A stretch of DNA of 64,000 bases from contig JAWNZC010000119.1 in the NCBI GenBank assembly GCA_035771165.1, positions 62,001 to 126,000 of the forward strand, given 5' to 3'. The notes beneath the pieces are model-generated. The model saw nothing but the letters and a program-made list of their open reading frames with translations, was not told the origin of the DNA and did no database searches. The first letter of the stretch is position 1. Each line of letters begins with the position of its first letter. This document shows, in pieces, positions 34,631 to 45,094 of this stretch. A program made the position numbers and the translations under genes. Origin of the DNA: Paragorgia papillata. Taxonomy: Eukaryota; Cnidaria; Anthozoa; Scleralcyonacea; Coralliidae.

Positions 34631-35445
34631 AGATTACTGTGTCTAAAACCAGACTATTTTACTGCGTCTAACACCAAACTATTTTACTCTGTCTAACACC
34701 AGACTATTTTACTCTGTTTAACACCAGACTATTTTACTCTGTCTAACACCAGACTATTTTCCTGTGTCTAACACCAGACTATTTTACTCTGTTTAACACC
34801 AGACTATTTTACTCTGTCTAACACCAGACTATTTTACTCTGTTTAACACCAGACTATTTTACTGTGTCTAACACCAGACTATTTTACTGTGTCTAACACC
34901 AGACTATTTTACTGTGTCTAACACCAGATTATTTTACTGTGTCTAACACCAGACTATTTTCCTGTGTCTAACACCAGACTATTTTCCTGTGTCTAACACC
35001 AGACTATTTTACTGTGTCTAACACCAAACTATTTTACTCTGTCTAACACCAGACTATTTTACTCTGTTTAACACCAGACTATTTTACTCTGTCTAACACC
35101 AGACTATTTTCCTGTGTCTAACACCAGACTATTTTACTCTGTTTAACACCAGACTATTTTACTCTGTCTAACACCAGACTATTTTACTCTGTTTAACACC
35201 AGACTATTTTACTGTGTCTAACACCAGACTATTTTACTGTGTCTAACACCAGACTATTTTACTGTGTCTAACACCAGATTATTTTACTGTGTCTAACACC
35301 AGATTATTTTACTGTGTCTAACACCAGACTATTTTACTCTGTCGAACACCAGACTATTTTACTCTGTCCAACACTAGACTATTTTACTCTCTGTCTAACA
35401 CCAGACTATTTTACTCTGTCTAACACCAGACTATTTTACTCTGTT
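34630..35445 (+). repeat. 25-bp satellite with 14-monomer higher-order repeat
   Basis: About 32 copies of a 25-bp unit (GTCTAACACCAGACTATTTT plus ACTCT). Variants (ACCAAAC, CCTGTG, CTGTTT, AGATTA) recur in the same order with a 350-bp period; for example ACCAAACT ends at 34680 and at 35030. The array stops about 50 bp before the splice acceptor of NTF2-like paralogue 2. The same motif occurs inside the longer tandem unit at 49505-50345. Confidence 0.95.
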
Positions 35446-35494
35446 TAGTGTGATTTTGTGTCATTTTGAAATTGCGTTGTTTTTGTTTTTTCAG

Positions 35495-37132
35495 ACGTCA
35501 AGCATGAAATCCAAGCCCAAATGGACAAGATGACTGAGACAATGAAGAACAAACGTTTCGGCGAGATTTCCAATTTTTATACAGATGACTGCAAGGTGCT
35601 TCCTGCTGGATTTGAAATGATCATTGGGAAGGAAGGTATGGAGAGAACCATTGAACCTGGTGCGAAGCGTTGGTGGTTATCGCACGTTACGGAGTGGTTT
35701 GCGCACGTCGTAGTGTAGTTAGCGCACGTTGAAGAGTGGTTTGCGCACGTTGCAGAGCTGTTAGGGCACGTTGCAAAGTGGTTTGCGCACGTTGCAAAGT
35801 GGTTAGCGCACGTTGCAGGGTGGTTTGCGCACGTTGCAGAGTGGTTAGCCCACGTTGCGGAGTGGTTAGCGCACGTTGCAGAGTGGTTAGCGCACGTTGC
35901 AGAGTGGTTTGCGCACGTTGCAGAGTGGTTTGCGCACGTCGTATAGTAGTTAGCGCACGTTGTAGAGTGGTTTACGCACGTGCTACAATACTTGGTGCTA
36001 TTACAAGTAATATTAAAAGTCTTCTTTTAATTTTCTAGGATTAAAGGTTTTTATGAACATGCTGGCTCAAATGTCGGATAAAATGGGCAAAATAGAAAGT
36101 GAACTTATAGATGTGTTCTCAATGGGGGACATAGCAACAACCGTGTCGTCGGGAACCATTTACGGGAAAGATGGGAACGTGATGGACAAAACCAAGTAAG
36201 CTGGCTCCACAATGCGTTTTCTAATACTTGGAATGGGTAACCTTGGACTCGTGCGAGTAAAGTCGTTGGTTCGCTCCTGTGCTTCGAGAGTTTTTCTCCG
36301 GGCACTCGGATTCTCCTCCCTCCACAAAATCACTTTGGCTAGTGTAAATTGTTGCTAAAAGCATACTGTCTCACCATTACCGTAAAGTTCCGAAAGGCCT
36401 GGCCAAACGTTTTCAACATCGCATTCAACATCATTCAACATTGTTGAACGATGTTGAAGTAATGTTGAAAGCACGAGTGGCCAAATGAATTCAACATCGT
36501 TCAACATTCATGAATGACAATTAATTGAACGCGGGCTACCACAAAAGCTGGAATCGACAATATCCCGCATGGCGCATGTCTCTGTTCAACAAAGTTGAAT
36601 GAAATGTGGCCAAATGCGTTCAACACCTTTCAACATTTTGAGAACAACAGAAATGTTGAACGCGTGTTGAACGAAAATTTGAACATGTTCAAAAATTTCG
36701 TTCAACATCATTCAACACCATTCAACAACGTTCAACAACGTTCAACATCATTCAACAGGGGTGGCCAAACGCTTTCAACATGTTGAATTCAACAATGTTG
36801 AACGATGTTGAATGAAATGTTGAAAGCGTTTGGCCAGGCCTTACAGACCCCTACTTACAGGGGGTCGCTACTTACCGGGGGTGGCTACTTACGGGGGTCG
36901 CTACTTTCGGTGGGTCAGTACTTTCGGGGGGGTCGCTACTTTCGGCGGGGCGCTACTTTCGGGAGGGTCGCTACTTTCGGGGGGTCGTTACTTTCGCCGG
37001 AACTTTACGGTATTTTAAACCCAAATTATGTTTATTTCTAGAGCAATAACCATTTGGAAGAAGTTTGATGGCAGTTGGCATATTCATCGTGCATGCTGGA
37101 ACCACGATAAACCAACGCCAGCACAGTGTTGA
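35495..37132 (+). CDS. NTF2/SnoaL-like small protein, paralogue 2 (last three exons)
   Basis: Exons 35495-35635, 36039-36195 and 37042-37132 (stop TGA 37130-37132), joined in phases 1 and 2 with GT-AG introns. Exon 1 reads VKHEIQAQMDKMTETM, FGEISNFYTDDCKVLPAG, FEMIIGKEG. Exon 2 has LKVFMNMLAQMSDKMG, ESELIDVFSMGDIATTVSSG, YGKDGNVMDKTK. Exon 3 has ITIWKKFDGSWHIHRACWN. The pattern of an N-terminal helix, FY..D....P.G....G..G, then YGKDG...D, then WKK.DG.W.IH, fits the DUF4440/SnoaL/CaMKII-association branch of the NTF2-like fold. It makes a dimeric pocketed small protein; the ligand is unknown. The codons and splice sites look intact. A start exon is missing: exon 1 enters in phase 2, so the ATG is further upstream. 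A polyadenylation signal AATAAA follows at 37193-37198. Confidence 0.82.
35715..35985 (+). repeat. 21-bp minisatellite in intron of paralogue 2
   Basis: About 13 copies of GTTGCAGAGTGGTTTGCGCA(C). The unit length is a multiple of 3, so a Val-Cys-Ala-Arg-Cys-Arg frame stays open, but it lies between a proven donor and acceptor and has no independent support. Confidence 0.9.
36205..36360 (+). repeat. SINE fragment (5S-like/tail family)
   Basis: AATACTTGGAATGGGTAACC (5S box C-like), then GGACTCGTGCGAGTAAAGTC and CTCCTCCCTCCACAAAATCA match 56480-56620. Inserted just after the exon-2 donor of paralogue 2. Confidence 0.6.
36396..36840. mobile_element. GGCCTGGCCAAACG foldback MITE, copy 2
   Basis: Same TIRs as 26179-26378. 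The longer interior of TTCAACATTGTTGAACG-type inverted repeats looks like a partial tandem of two elements. Intronic to paralogue 2. Confidence 0.8.
36845..37000 (+). repeat. about 18-bp minisatellite GGGGTCGCTACTTTCGGG
   Basis: About eight degenerate copies between the MITE and the last exon of paralogue 2. Confidence 0.85.
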
Positions 37133-37192
37133 GAAGAACTGCTCTGAGCATGCCTAATTCATTTCTATTTTTGTAAACATTTCTGGCTGAAG

Positions 37193-37198
37193 AATAAA
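37193..37198 (+). terminator. polyadenylation signal AATAAA
   Basis: AATAAA, with a second overlapping AATAAAA, about 60 bp after the stop codon of paralogue 2. Confidence 0.6.
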
Positions 37199-37259
37199 TA
37201 AAATACTTTTTGTATTAGAGATTGAGAAATTGCGGTGTCCTGACGAGTTAGCCGTGTAG

Positions 37260-38600
37260 CGCAGTCCAGTCTAACTAAAATGCACTCCAGAGTAGTTCAA
37301 AATCCAGTTCAAAGTCCAGTTCAAAGTTCACTCCAGAGTCCACAAAGTCCACTCTAGTCCAAAGTCTACTACAGTCCAAAGTCCACTCCAGAATGCGCTA
37401 CGGAGTCCACTCTAGTCCAAAGTCCACTCCAGTCCAGTCCAGTCCAGTCCAAAGTCTGTTGTAGTCCCGAGTCCAGTCCAAAGTCTATTGTAGTCCAGAG
37501 TCTAGTCCAAAGTCCAGTCCAGAGTCCACTCTAGTCCAAAGTCCACTTCAGTCCAAAGTCCACTCCAGAGTCCACTCTAGTCCAAAGTCCACTCCAGAGT
37601 GCACTCCAGAGTCCACTCTAGTCCATAGTCCACTCTAGTCCAAAGTCCACTCCAGTCCAAAGTCCATTCCAGAGTGCACTCCAGTGTCCACTCTAGTCCA
37701 AAGTCCACTCCAGTCCAAAGTCCACACCAGTCCAAAGTCCCCTCCAGAGTGCACTCCAGAGTCCACTCTAGTCCAAAGTCCACTCCAGTCCAAAGTCCAC
37801 ACCAGTCCAAAGTCCCCTCCAGAGTGCACTCCAGAGTCCACTCTAGTCCAAAGTCCACTCTAGTCCAAAGTCCACTCCAGTCCAAAGTCCACTCCAGAAT
37901 GCGCTACGGAGTCCACTCTAGTCCAAAGTCCACTCCAGTCCAGTCCAGTCCAAAGTCTGTTGTAGTCCCGAGTCCAGTCCAAAGTCTATTGTAGTCCAGA
38001 GTCTAGTCCAAAGTCCAGTCCAGAGTCCACTCTAGTCCAAAGTCCACTTCAGTCCAAAGTCCACTCCAGAGTCCACTCTAGTCCAAAGTCCACTCCAGAG
38101 TGCACTCCAGAGTCCACTCTAGTCCATAGTCCACTCTAGTCCAAAGTCCACTCCAGTCCAAAGTCCATTCCAGAGTGCACTCCAGTGTCCACTCTAGTCC
38201 AAAGTCCACTCCAGTCCAAAGTCCACACCAGTCCAAAGTCCCCTCCAGAGTGCACTCCAGAGTCCACTCTAGTCCAAAGTCCACTCTAGTCCAAAGTCCA
38301 CTCCAGTCCAAAGTCCACTCCAGAGTCCACTCTAGTCCAAAGTCCACTCCAGTCCAAAGTCCACTCCAGAGTGCACTCCAGAGTCCACTCTAATCCAAAG
38401 TGCACTCTAGTCCAAAGTCCACTCCAGAGTCCAGTACAAAGTCCACTCTAGTCCAAAGTCCAGTCCAGAGTCCACTCTAGTCCAAACTCCACTCCAGTCC
38501 AGTCCAAAGTCTGTTGTAATCCAGAGTCCAGTCCAAAGTCTATTGTAGTCCAGAGTCTAGTCCAAAGTTCAGTCTAAGAATTCAATCTCCAGTTCAAACT
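37260..38600 (+). repeat. AGTCCACTCC minisatellite with a roughly 500-bp higher-order duplication
   Basis: Units built from AGTCCA, CTCCA and AAGTCC. Rare landmarks repeat in order: GAATGCGCTACGGAGTCC at 37391 and 37897, GTAGTCCCGAGTCC at 37461 and 37962. A block of about 500 bp was therefore duplicated. Frames on both strands are artefacts. Confidence 0.93.
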
Positions 38601-40390
38601 CTAGTCTAAAGTGCAGTTCAGGTCAAACATGTATTTATGGCCTTGCAAATCGAGATCATTTTCTCGTTCGCCAAAAAGGTCGCGTAGATTTCGCGAAAAA
38701 CGCTTTCTCAAATTTTGCCTTACGCTGACGTCACAGCTGACGTCAGCACAAAAAGAAGCGGAAAAAGCAAGAAGATTTTGGAAGAAGACGAAGATGGGGC
38801 ATTGAAAATATTCCAATTCCAATTTCAAAGACAGTTTTCGTCTTGTTTTCTCACTCCAAATCAGCAGAATATCGACAAACTATCCAGGTAATTGAATAGA
38901 GATACCATAAAAGATCAATTAATAGTTTAAAGAATGCATTTAAAGCGTTTTTTGAGCGTTTGAAAGCGAACGAGTATGGACGAGTACGGACGCCATTTGG
39001 CTATTTTTCATTTTGGTTACTCGCTTTTAAATTGAATTTTTGTTTGTTTTATCCGCTAGATACTCGACTTAAAACACCCTACAACGCTCACTGGGGGTTT
39101 AGAAAATGGTTTGAGCAATATTTTCCGTGTGCTAAATGTTTTAAGCGAATGTTAAACAGCAGTGAAATATTTTTTTCTTGTAGCGTTTTCGTCGGCCCGG
39201 TTTTTGTTGGAACAAGCATTTCTCGTTGTTTGACGTGGCTTTTTTGCAAAATAAAAGAAATAAATTGACTATTAAAAGCTGAAGTGGAAACTAACAGTCA
39301 AAAACAACAACGTACTAACACGGCAAATACGACGGGCAAAACCAACAATTTTCCAACGGCATTTCTGTTTAGTTGGAGCAAGAAGGAGCAAGCAAGAACC
39401 CTGTTTAGAACACAAAGAACCCAAGATATCATTTCCAATTGAACTTTATTCGGCTATTTAGCAAGTGTTTACCGAACTATTAGAACTAGAAGGTCTTTTC
39501 ATAAAAGGAGTCCATTGTAGGCAATATCCCAACGAACACTCTTGGGACCCTGACGTATTTTGTTTTTCTGTTTTTGACAAAAAGAATCCTTCGCGGCTTC
39601 ACACATGCGGAGAAGAAGGGTCAGTTAATAAGGTTTTAAAATGAAGTAAAAAAGAAATACTATCTAAATTGCAGCAGAGCTAGCTTTGGAATTATGTTCA
39701 TGAGCGACATTCTGGCGTAAATAAAGCATTGTAAATATGGAAAGCAAACGGATTTATTTATCTTTTAAAAGGGACAAGATGGAAGTGGACTTCATAATGG
39801 CGCGACGGAAAGAATCTTAACGGTAGGATATTTGTTTTATAAAATACATTTTATTTCTACACTTCATTTCTACGCTCTGTACTTCATTTCTACGCTTCTA
39901 GAGCATTTAATAGGAAGATAGTGGGTTAGAGTTCAGTCTAGGGGGTTAAAGTTTCCAGTTCAAAGAACAACAGCTTGTACAGAGGGTCCACAAGAGTTTG
40001 GGTTTTGGTCGAGGGTTGCAAGTCGAGGGTAGTTGGTCGAGGGTCGTGAAATACACAAATTATTTTTGAAATGTAATAAATATGGATTAGTTATTTTTTA
40101 TTTCAAATAAAAAGCTCTTGTCGCGGTATCTACGCAGGTTGAATGATGCTTCTTCAATGTTTTGGAAAACTTCTCAAGAAGGCCCGATTCAACTTTTCAA
40201 TAGGGAGTTTACGAACTACGACCACGACAGCAGTGGACAACGCGATATAAATTTTGGTATTTAAAAGAAAACACGGTTGAATAACTTCCCTGTTTGCACT
40301 AAAAGCTTATTTTATGACTTTTAAAACGTTCGACAACTCGTAAAATGATTGCATTGAAAGTGTTGAAGGCATTCATAAGCAACAGCCTTC
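38600..40390. other. no supported gene
   Basis: Frames at 38611-38805 and 38960-39268 carry no recognisable domain. Some TTTTGAGCG / CGCTTTT inverted motifs. Plain AT-rich sequence otherwise. Confidence 0.4.
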
Positions 40391-40394
40391 ATCG

Positions 40395-40575
40395 GTCTAT
40401 GACTTAACGTCGTCATGAAGACGTGAACATGCACTCAATGGCGTTGTAAACATAACGAGGACGACTTAAGATTTCTCTTGGGACTGCAAATTATTCATTT
40501 TCTTTCTTTTAAAGGAAGAATTATTTTGTTTGAATGGCCGCGTCGTCGAGGTTGCCGTCGTAGATCGTTTAAACT
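40395..40575 (-). repeat. ACACCGTCCTCG dispersed repeat, inverted
   Basis: GTCATGAAGACGTGAACATG, ACATAACGAGGACG and TTGGGACTGCAAATTATTCA are reverse-complement relatives of 32735-32850. Confidence 0.55.
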
Positions 40576-40654
40576 CCCTAATTCCTGCATGAAGACGACT
40601 CCCCTTGACGAGTAAAATCATCTGGCATTAGAGTAAAAAGATGAAGCATGGCTT

Positions 40655-40800
40655 TAAAGCCTGGTTTCCATATAGCCGTAAGAGCCGGCGGCATGGCTGC
40701 GGCAAGGGGCGATGGTCCAATCATAGACAGTGTTGAATTAGCCAGCAATGAAAAGCTGTATGCGACTGGACCATTGCCCCTTGCCGCAGCCATGCCGTTT
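40655..40800. repeat. foldback MITE, GGCATGGCTGCGGCAAGGGG
   Basis: Arms of about 30 bp (40690-40719 and 40769-40797) are inverted copies of CATGGCTGCGGCAAGGGGC around a 50-bp loop. Open frames cross it on both strands because of the symmetry. Confidence 0.75.
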
Positions 40801-40927
40801 AATTTACTGTACTCACAATCACAATGTTCGATGTTCACTTCACGATCTCTAGTGTGTCTCTCTTGTTTAGCTCTGATCGCATGCATGTCTCTTATCCAAT
40901 TAAATCACGACGTTCTATCAAAGTAAT

Positions 40928-41672
40928 ACATGGATCACGAATCTCGACTGCGCATCAGAATGACGCGTTCTGAGTCGGGATAAAACTTAGGGGGCGATTA
41001 CATGGACCGGGCTGGCCCGGTTAACCGGGCTAGCCCGGTTAACCGGGATGAGTTTACAAAACGATTACATGGAGCGGGCTAGCCCGGTAAGCCGGGATGA
41101 TTTCAGGCCGAAATTCGCAATTATCAAGTAAATAAGGGCAAAGCTACGTTAGTTTTACTTCAGTTTTACACTAATTAGTCTATTATTTATTTTGTAAGCC
41201 CATCGTTACTAAAAAGATTGTTAAAGTCTTAGATAACCCAGGAAAGCGTCTTCACGAAGACTAATTAATTTATTAAATCTTCGCTTTGATCACAAAACAC
41301 ACAAACAACGTTGATGTTCTATTTCAGTTCCTTTCAGCACTATTTATTCACACAGTCAAGCAAACGAACGCGTATCGAAGCGAGTTCAACAGTTTTTCAG
41401 CCCGGTTTGCCGGGCTGAAAACGATTACATGGACATTTTCATCCCGGTTAACCGGGCTAGCCCGGTTAACCGGGCCAGCCCGGTCCATGTAATCGCCCCC
41501 TTAATTAACTTTATAACATCAGGCTAAAGCTGCAGTTTTCATTTGCATTTTCATTTACTTTTCTGAACTCATTGTACTGAATTCCTCAGCCTAATGTTAT
41601 AAATTGAAATAAGTTTTATCCCGACTCAGAACGCGTCATTCTGATGCGCAGTCGAGATTCGCGATCCATGTA
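40928..41672. mobile_element. outer palindromic MITE, split by a Harbinger-like MITE
   Basis: Outer arms of about 60 bp (40928-40988 and 41611-41672) share TCTCGACTGCGCATCAGAAT and CGTTCTGAGTCGGGATAAAA as inverted copies. Diverged relatives of the GTCGGGATAAAAC end occur at 17525 and 30140. Confidence 0.75.
40990..41500. mobile_element. PIF/Harbinger-like MITE, TSD TTA
   Basis: TIRs of about 65 bp beginning GGGGGCGATTACATGGACCG and rich in GGCTAGCCCGGTTAACC palindromes, flanked by TTA (40987-40989 and 41501-41503). TWA targets and G-rich ends fit PIF/Harbinger. 511 bp, no transposase. Confidence 0.8.
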
Positions 41673-41719
41673 TTCTAAATTATTCTTACAACCTGTTTCA
41701 AACGTCAAAGTCTAATGTA

Positions 41720-41896
41720 CATTACGTTTGGCCAAGCTTCATCCGCAACCGCAGGCAACTCTGTCGATTTACAAAAACAGAGCGGAGGTTTACCCTTTTT
41801 TATTTGTCCCTTGCGTTGCTCGTAGTATACCGCTTGCGAAATGGTGAAAGATCGGAATGCACGAAGATAATACACGAGTAAGAATGCGAAAAGCAT
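41720..41896 (-). CDS. possible first exon of a small membrane protein (weak)
   Basis: On the minus strand ATG (41894-41896) opens MLFAFLLVYYLRAFRSF, a hydrophobic helix that could be a signal or membrane anchor. It continues with QAVYYEQRKGQIKKGK and CFCKSTELPAVADEAW up to AAAC, where GTAATG (41715-41720) could be a donor. No downstream exon was recognised and the frame otherwise stops within a few codons. It may be a real 5' exon or chance. Confidence 0.2.
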
Positions 41897-42011
41897 GGCT
41901 AATATGTTACCACTAAAAGTTCTTTTGGGCAGGATTTTTGTAAACCGAAATTTACTAAAAGTATTTCCTGTCAGTCAGTGCCGAGTAGACACCTTGCCGC
42001 GCGCATGAAAT

Positions 42012-42017
<6 letters not shown>

Positions 42018-42042
<25 letters not shown>
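42018..42042. repeat. (TA)n microsatellite
   Basis: AT dinucleotide tract directly before repeat copy B. Confidence 0.85.
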
Positions 42043-42509
42043 TAAGGATTTATTAACCGAGTGCGAGGTGTGTACGGGAAAGTATTTGCCTGGGGTTTTC
42101 GTACAGACCGAGCGACGAAGGAGCGAGGTTTGTGCGATAAAACCGAGGGAAAATACTTTCCCGTACAGACCGAGCAAACGAGGTTAATAAGGAATTTATT
42201 ATATGGCTATTGGTTCATTTTATTTTTAAGTTTCGAGCGTTGTTTTTGTCTTCGGAGTATGCTGTTTACCTTACCTGTTAAATTTTTCGTGTCGCTACTT
42301 GGCCTTCTTGTTTACACAAGTTCGGCTTTTATTTGTCGTGTTTTTAGATAAACAGCTTTAAGAAAACCAGCAGTAATGTTCCAACACATTTTATTGTTCA
42401 GAATATTTGAATAAAGATAACCAGTTCTCTTTTATTTCAGTATTCAAATCAACTCAGAAATGTTCTCGCCAAAACTTACAGGCCGAGAAAAAAGCGTATT
42501 GACCCGGAC
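42043..42509 (+). repeat. dispersed repeat, copy B (pair with 1082-1547)
   Basis: Nearly identical to 1082-1547. The sequence continues to AGCCATATAATAA (42599), which probably marks the element's right end. Confidence 0.75.
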
Positions 42510-42604
42510 ACAGACCGGAGGTCAATATCGTAAAATCCCGACCTCTCAGGAACCAATCAGCGTGCGTCGTTTTGCGTACGGACCGGAAATCAAACCCAGC
42601 CATA

Positions 42605-42632
42605 TAATAAATAATATATATATATATATATA

Positions 42633-42681
<49 letters not shown>

Positions 42682-42682
42682 T
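42605..42682. repeat. (TA)n and (AAT)n microsatellites
   Basis: TATATA tract followed by about 14 AAT units. Confidence 0.9.
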
Positions 42683-42779
42683 CCGATACGCTTATGATTT
42701 TTCTTTGTGTTTTCCTCACGAATTATTAATAATTATATATATATATATTATATATCTTCCGCCTAAATTTAATTTGTGA

Positions 42780-43395
42780 CGCAAGAAGGAAATTATGTGC
42801 GTAAATTTTAGCGTATTTTACGACCCTCGACCAACTACCCTTTACTCTCGAGCAAAACCCAAACTCAGTCCACAATAGGTTTATCGGGACGGGGGATAAC
42901 GATTATTTTGATAACGAGAAACGAGTTAGACGAGAAAAAATGGACGAGATTCTGGATTTAAAAAAACCGGCGGGAAACGCGATCTAGAAATATTTGCTGT
43001 CGTGATTCGGGAAATACGGAGAATTGAACAACGGATTCGGGATTTCTACATAATGAAGAGATTGGTGGGGATTGGATCAGCTAACCAAACGTCTTACCGG
43101 GATTCGGGATTTAAGAAGCCTATTGGGGACCCTCTGTACAGCAAGAACTTTAATAGCGCCGTTTATAACCCGTTAGGCTTGCGATTATTTTCACGTTCGT
43201 TCATTACGTTTGAAACTTACAAACGTGAAAATCGCAAGCCTAACTGTGGGCTTGCAAATGGCAGTAAGACGCGGCTTACACAGGACGTGGCTTCCATAAG
43301 ACGCGAAATATTCGTATAAAATGTACAAAGACTTATGTTCGCGTCTTACACAAGCCGTGCCTTGTTCGAAAAGGCCGTATAAATAGGTCAGATCG
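42780..43395. other. no supported gene; CGTCTTACACAAG motifs
   Basis: Frame 43002-43319 has no recognisable domain. 43175-43240 has an AGGCTTGCGATTATTTTCACG inverted repeat. GACGCG.CTTACACA.G motifs (43268, 43340, 43552) frame the foldback element that follows. Confidence 0.4.
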
Positions 43396-43400
43396 CGTCT

Positions 43401-43555
43401 TAAGCCGGTTTTCCACTAGGCGATTTTTTTCGCGCGGAGCGACTTTTTCTTTTGTCTCATGAGCTATGAGCTGGAACTAATCAGAAATCTATTGAATTCG
43501 AACAAAAGAAAGTCGCTTCGCGCGAAAAAAGTCGCCTAGTGGAAAACCGGCTTTA
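43401..43555. mobile_element. foldback MITE, CCGGTTTTCCACTAGGCGA
   Basis: Arms of about 48 bp are inverted (AAGCCGGTTTTCCACTAGGC; GCGCGAAAAAAGTCGCCTAG) with a spacer of about 55 bp. Diverged relative at 10375-10532. Confidence 0.8.
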
Positions 43556-43884
43556 CGTAAGCCGCGTCTTGGGTAACCCGCCTCTCATCGTTTTAACTCT
43601 CGTATAAACGGTCCTAATATATAGCTTTATAAGTCACGCAAATCTTTGTGGATAATTTTTGGGTGACGGAAAGTGCGATTTTCTGGAGGTAAGGGCCCCC
43701 AGAAAAAGCTGGAGAAGCGAAAGTCAGAGTGAGAGTAAGGGCCCTCACTATAACTTAGAATTGACGCCAGTGGCGTAACCGAGGCCCCTCGCTCTACCGA
43801 GTCAGAGCGCATAGGCGTTACGCCACAGTGATGCTTTGACGAGGCGATCAAAACCAGAATGAGCTAGCCTGGGATATTTATAAG

Positions 43885-44260
43885 TGGTACCATCACCACC
43901 ATCATAACTACCATCATTACCACTATCATCACCACCAACATCATCACCATCATTACAACCACCACCATTACCATCGCCAACTCCATGACCATCATCACTA
44001 TCATTACCATCACAAAACCACAAACATCAATTCCATGACCATCATTACCATCACAAACATCACCATCTTCATAACCACCATCACCATCACCACCATCATT
44101 ACAATCATCACCATCACAACCTTCATAACCACCATCATTACCATCACCACCTTCATAAGCACCATCATTACCATCACCACAAACATTACCATTAATCATC
44201 ATCATCACTATGATTGATCATCACCATCATTACCATTGATCATCACCATCAATAGCATGA
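43885..44260. repeat. CATCATTACCATCAC satellite, part 1
   Basis: Degenerate trinucleotide-like CAT/CAC/TAC repeats. A GAGCTAGCCTGGGATATTTA string occurs on both sides (43861, 44258), so the block may have been duplicated with its flank. Confidence 0.85.
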
Positions 44261-44283
44261 GCTAGCCTGGGATATTTATAAGT

Positions 44284-44430
44284 AATAGCATAAAAAGAGG
44301 TGTATTAGCTATCAAACGCCCCGCTCGATGAGGGTCATTTAGTAAAATTTCGGCCCGAGGGATCTTACTAAATGACCCAAATCGAGCGGGACGTTTAATA
44401 GCTAATCACCTCTTTTTATGCTATTCCTTT
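44284..44430. repeat. hairpin repeat AAAAAGAGGTGTATTAGCTA
   Basis: Arms 44288-44345 and 44362-44425 are inverted (AAAGAGGTG.ATTAGCTAT; CGCTCGAT / ATCGAGCGGG). A second small inverted pair, CACCTCCGTTGACGTC / GACATCAACGGAGGT, follows at 44466-44531. Confidence 0.75.
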
Positions 44431-44539
44431 GTAATATCATGTTTGCGGGAATTTCTTTTGTTGTCACCTCCGTTGACGTCAAACTGGGTATGATTAGTTC
44501 TAATCAGACCTGGTTCGACATCAACGGAGGTACGATTAG

Positions 44540-45090
44540 TAAAATTGAATATAATGAGGTATATTAGTTGTTAATGGACCTGTGAGAACAAAATAAATGC
44601 CCGCAAACATGATATTATCGGTTTAATTGGATCGTATTAGATAACTTATCCGTGTTCTTTTTACCTTTGTTTTTGCCAAATTGCTAAGAGCAAGAAAAGT
44701 GACATAACGCAGGAAATGTCATAACTGCGCTATTGCGTGAGAGTATTAAGATGTAGCTTCTCATTAATCCCAATTTATCTAGTATTATAAATTGGCGCTT
44801 TATTTCGCCAGCAACGTATAAATACACGTTTAAAATGGAGTGGTTTGTTTAGATTAAATGTTAAAATTGAATTTAAATAATTAAATTTATATATATAATA
44901 TGCTAAATTAAAATACATTTATTGTACCAATGGTGGTCATCAGGCGATAAATTTGCACTGGAACCCTAAAAGAAAAGAGAGAAAATAAAGCAATGCTCTT
45001 AACCATTCATTCCCTCCTGAGCTGGCCAAAAACGGACTAATTTTGTCTAAACACCAGATTATTTAATTTTACTCTCAGCAAGTGTAGGTA
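44540..45090. other. no supported gene
   Basis: Includes one isolated CCTGAGCTGGCCAAAAACGG ... AACACCAGATTATTT unit (45016-45063), related to the tandem array at 49505-50345. Confidence 0.4.
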
Positions 45091-45094
45091 TTAT

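Noticed and set aside
34630..35445. CRISPR array
   Set aside because: Monomers are contiguous with no unique spacers, and the context is clearly eukaryotic. The same applies to 61505-63362 and 13970-14270.
35736..36038. 100-codon Cys/Arg repeat protein
   Set aside because: A 21-bp minisatellite between a supported donor and acceptor; it ends exactly in the polypyrimidine tract of the next exon.
40578..40926. Opposing frames of 102 and 92 codons
   Set aside because: Created by the symmetry of a foldback MITE around 40690-40798.
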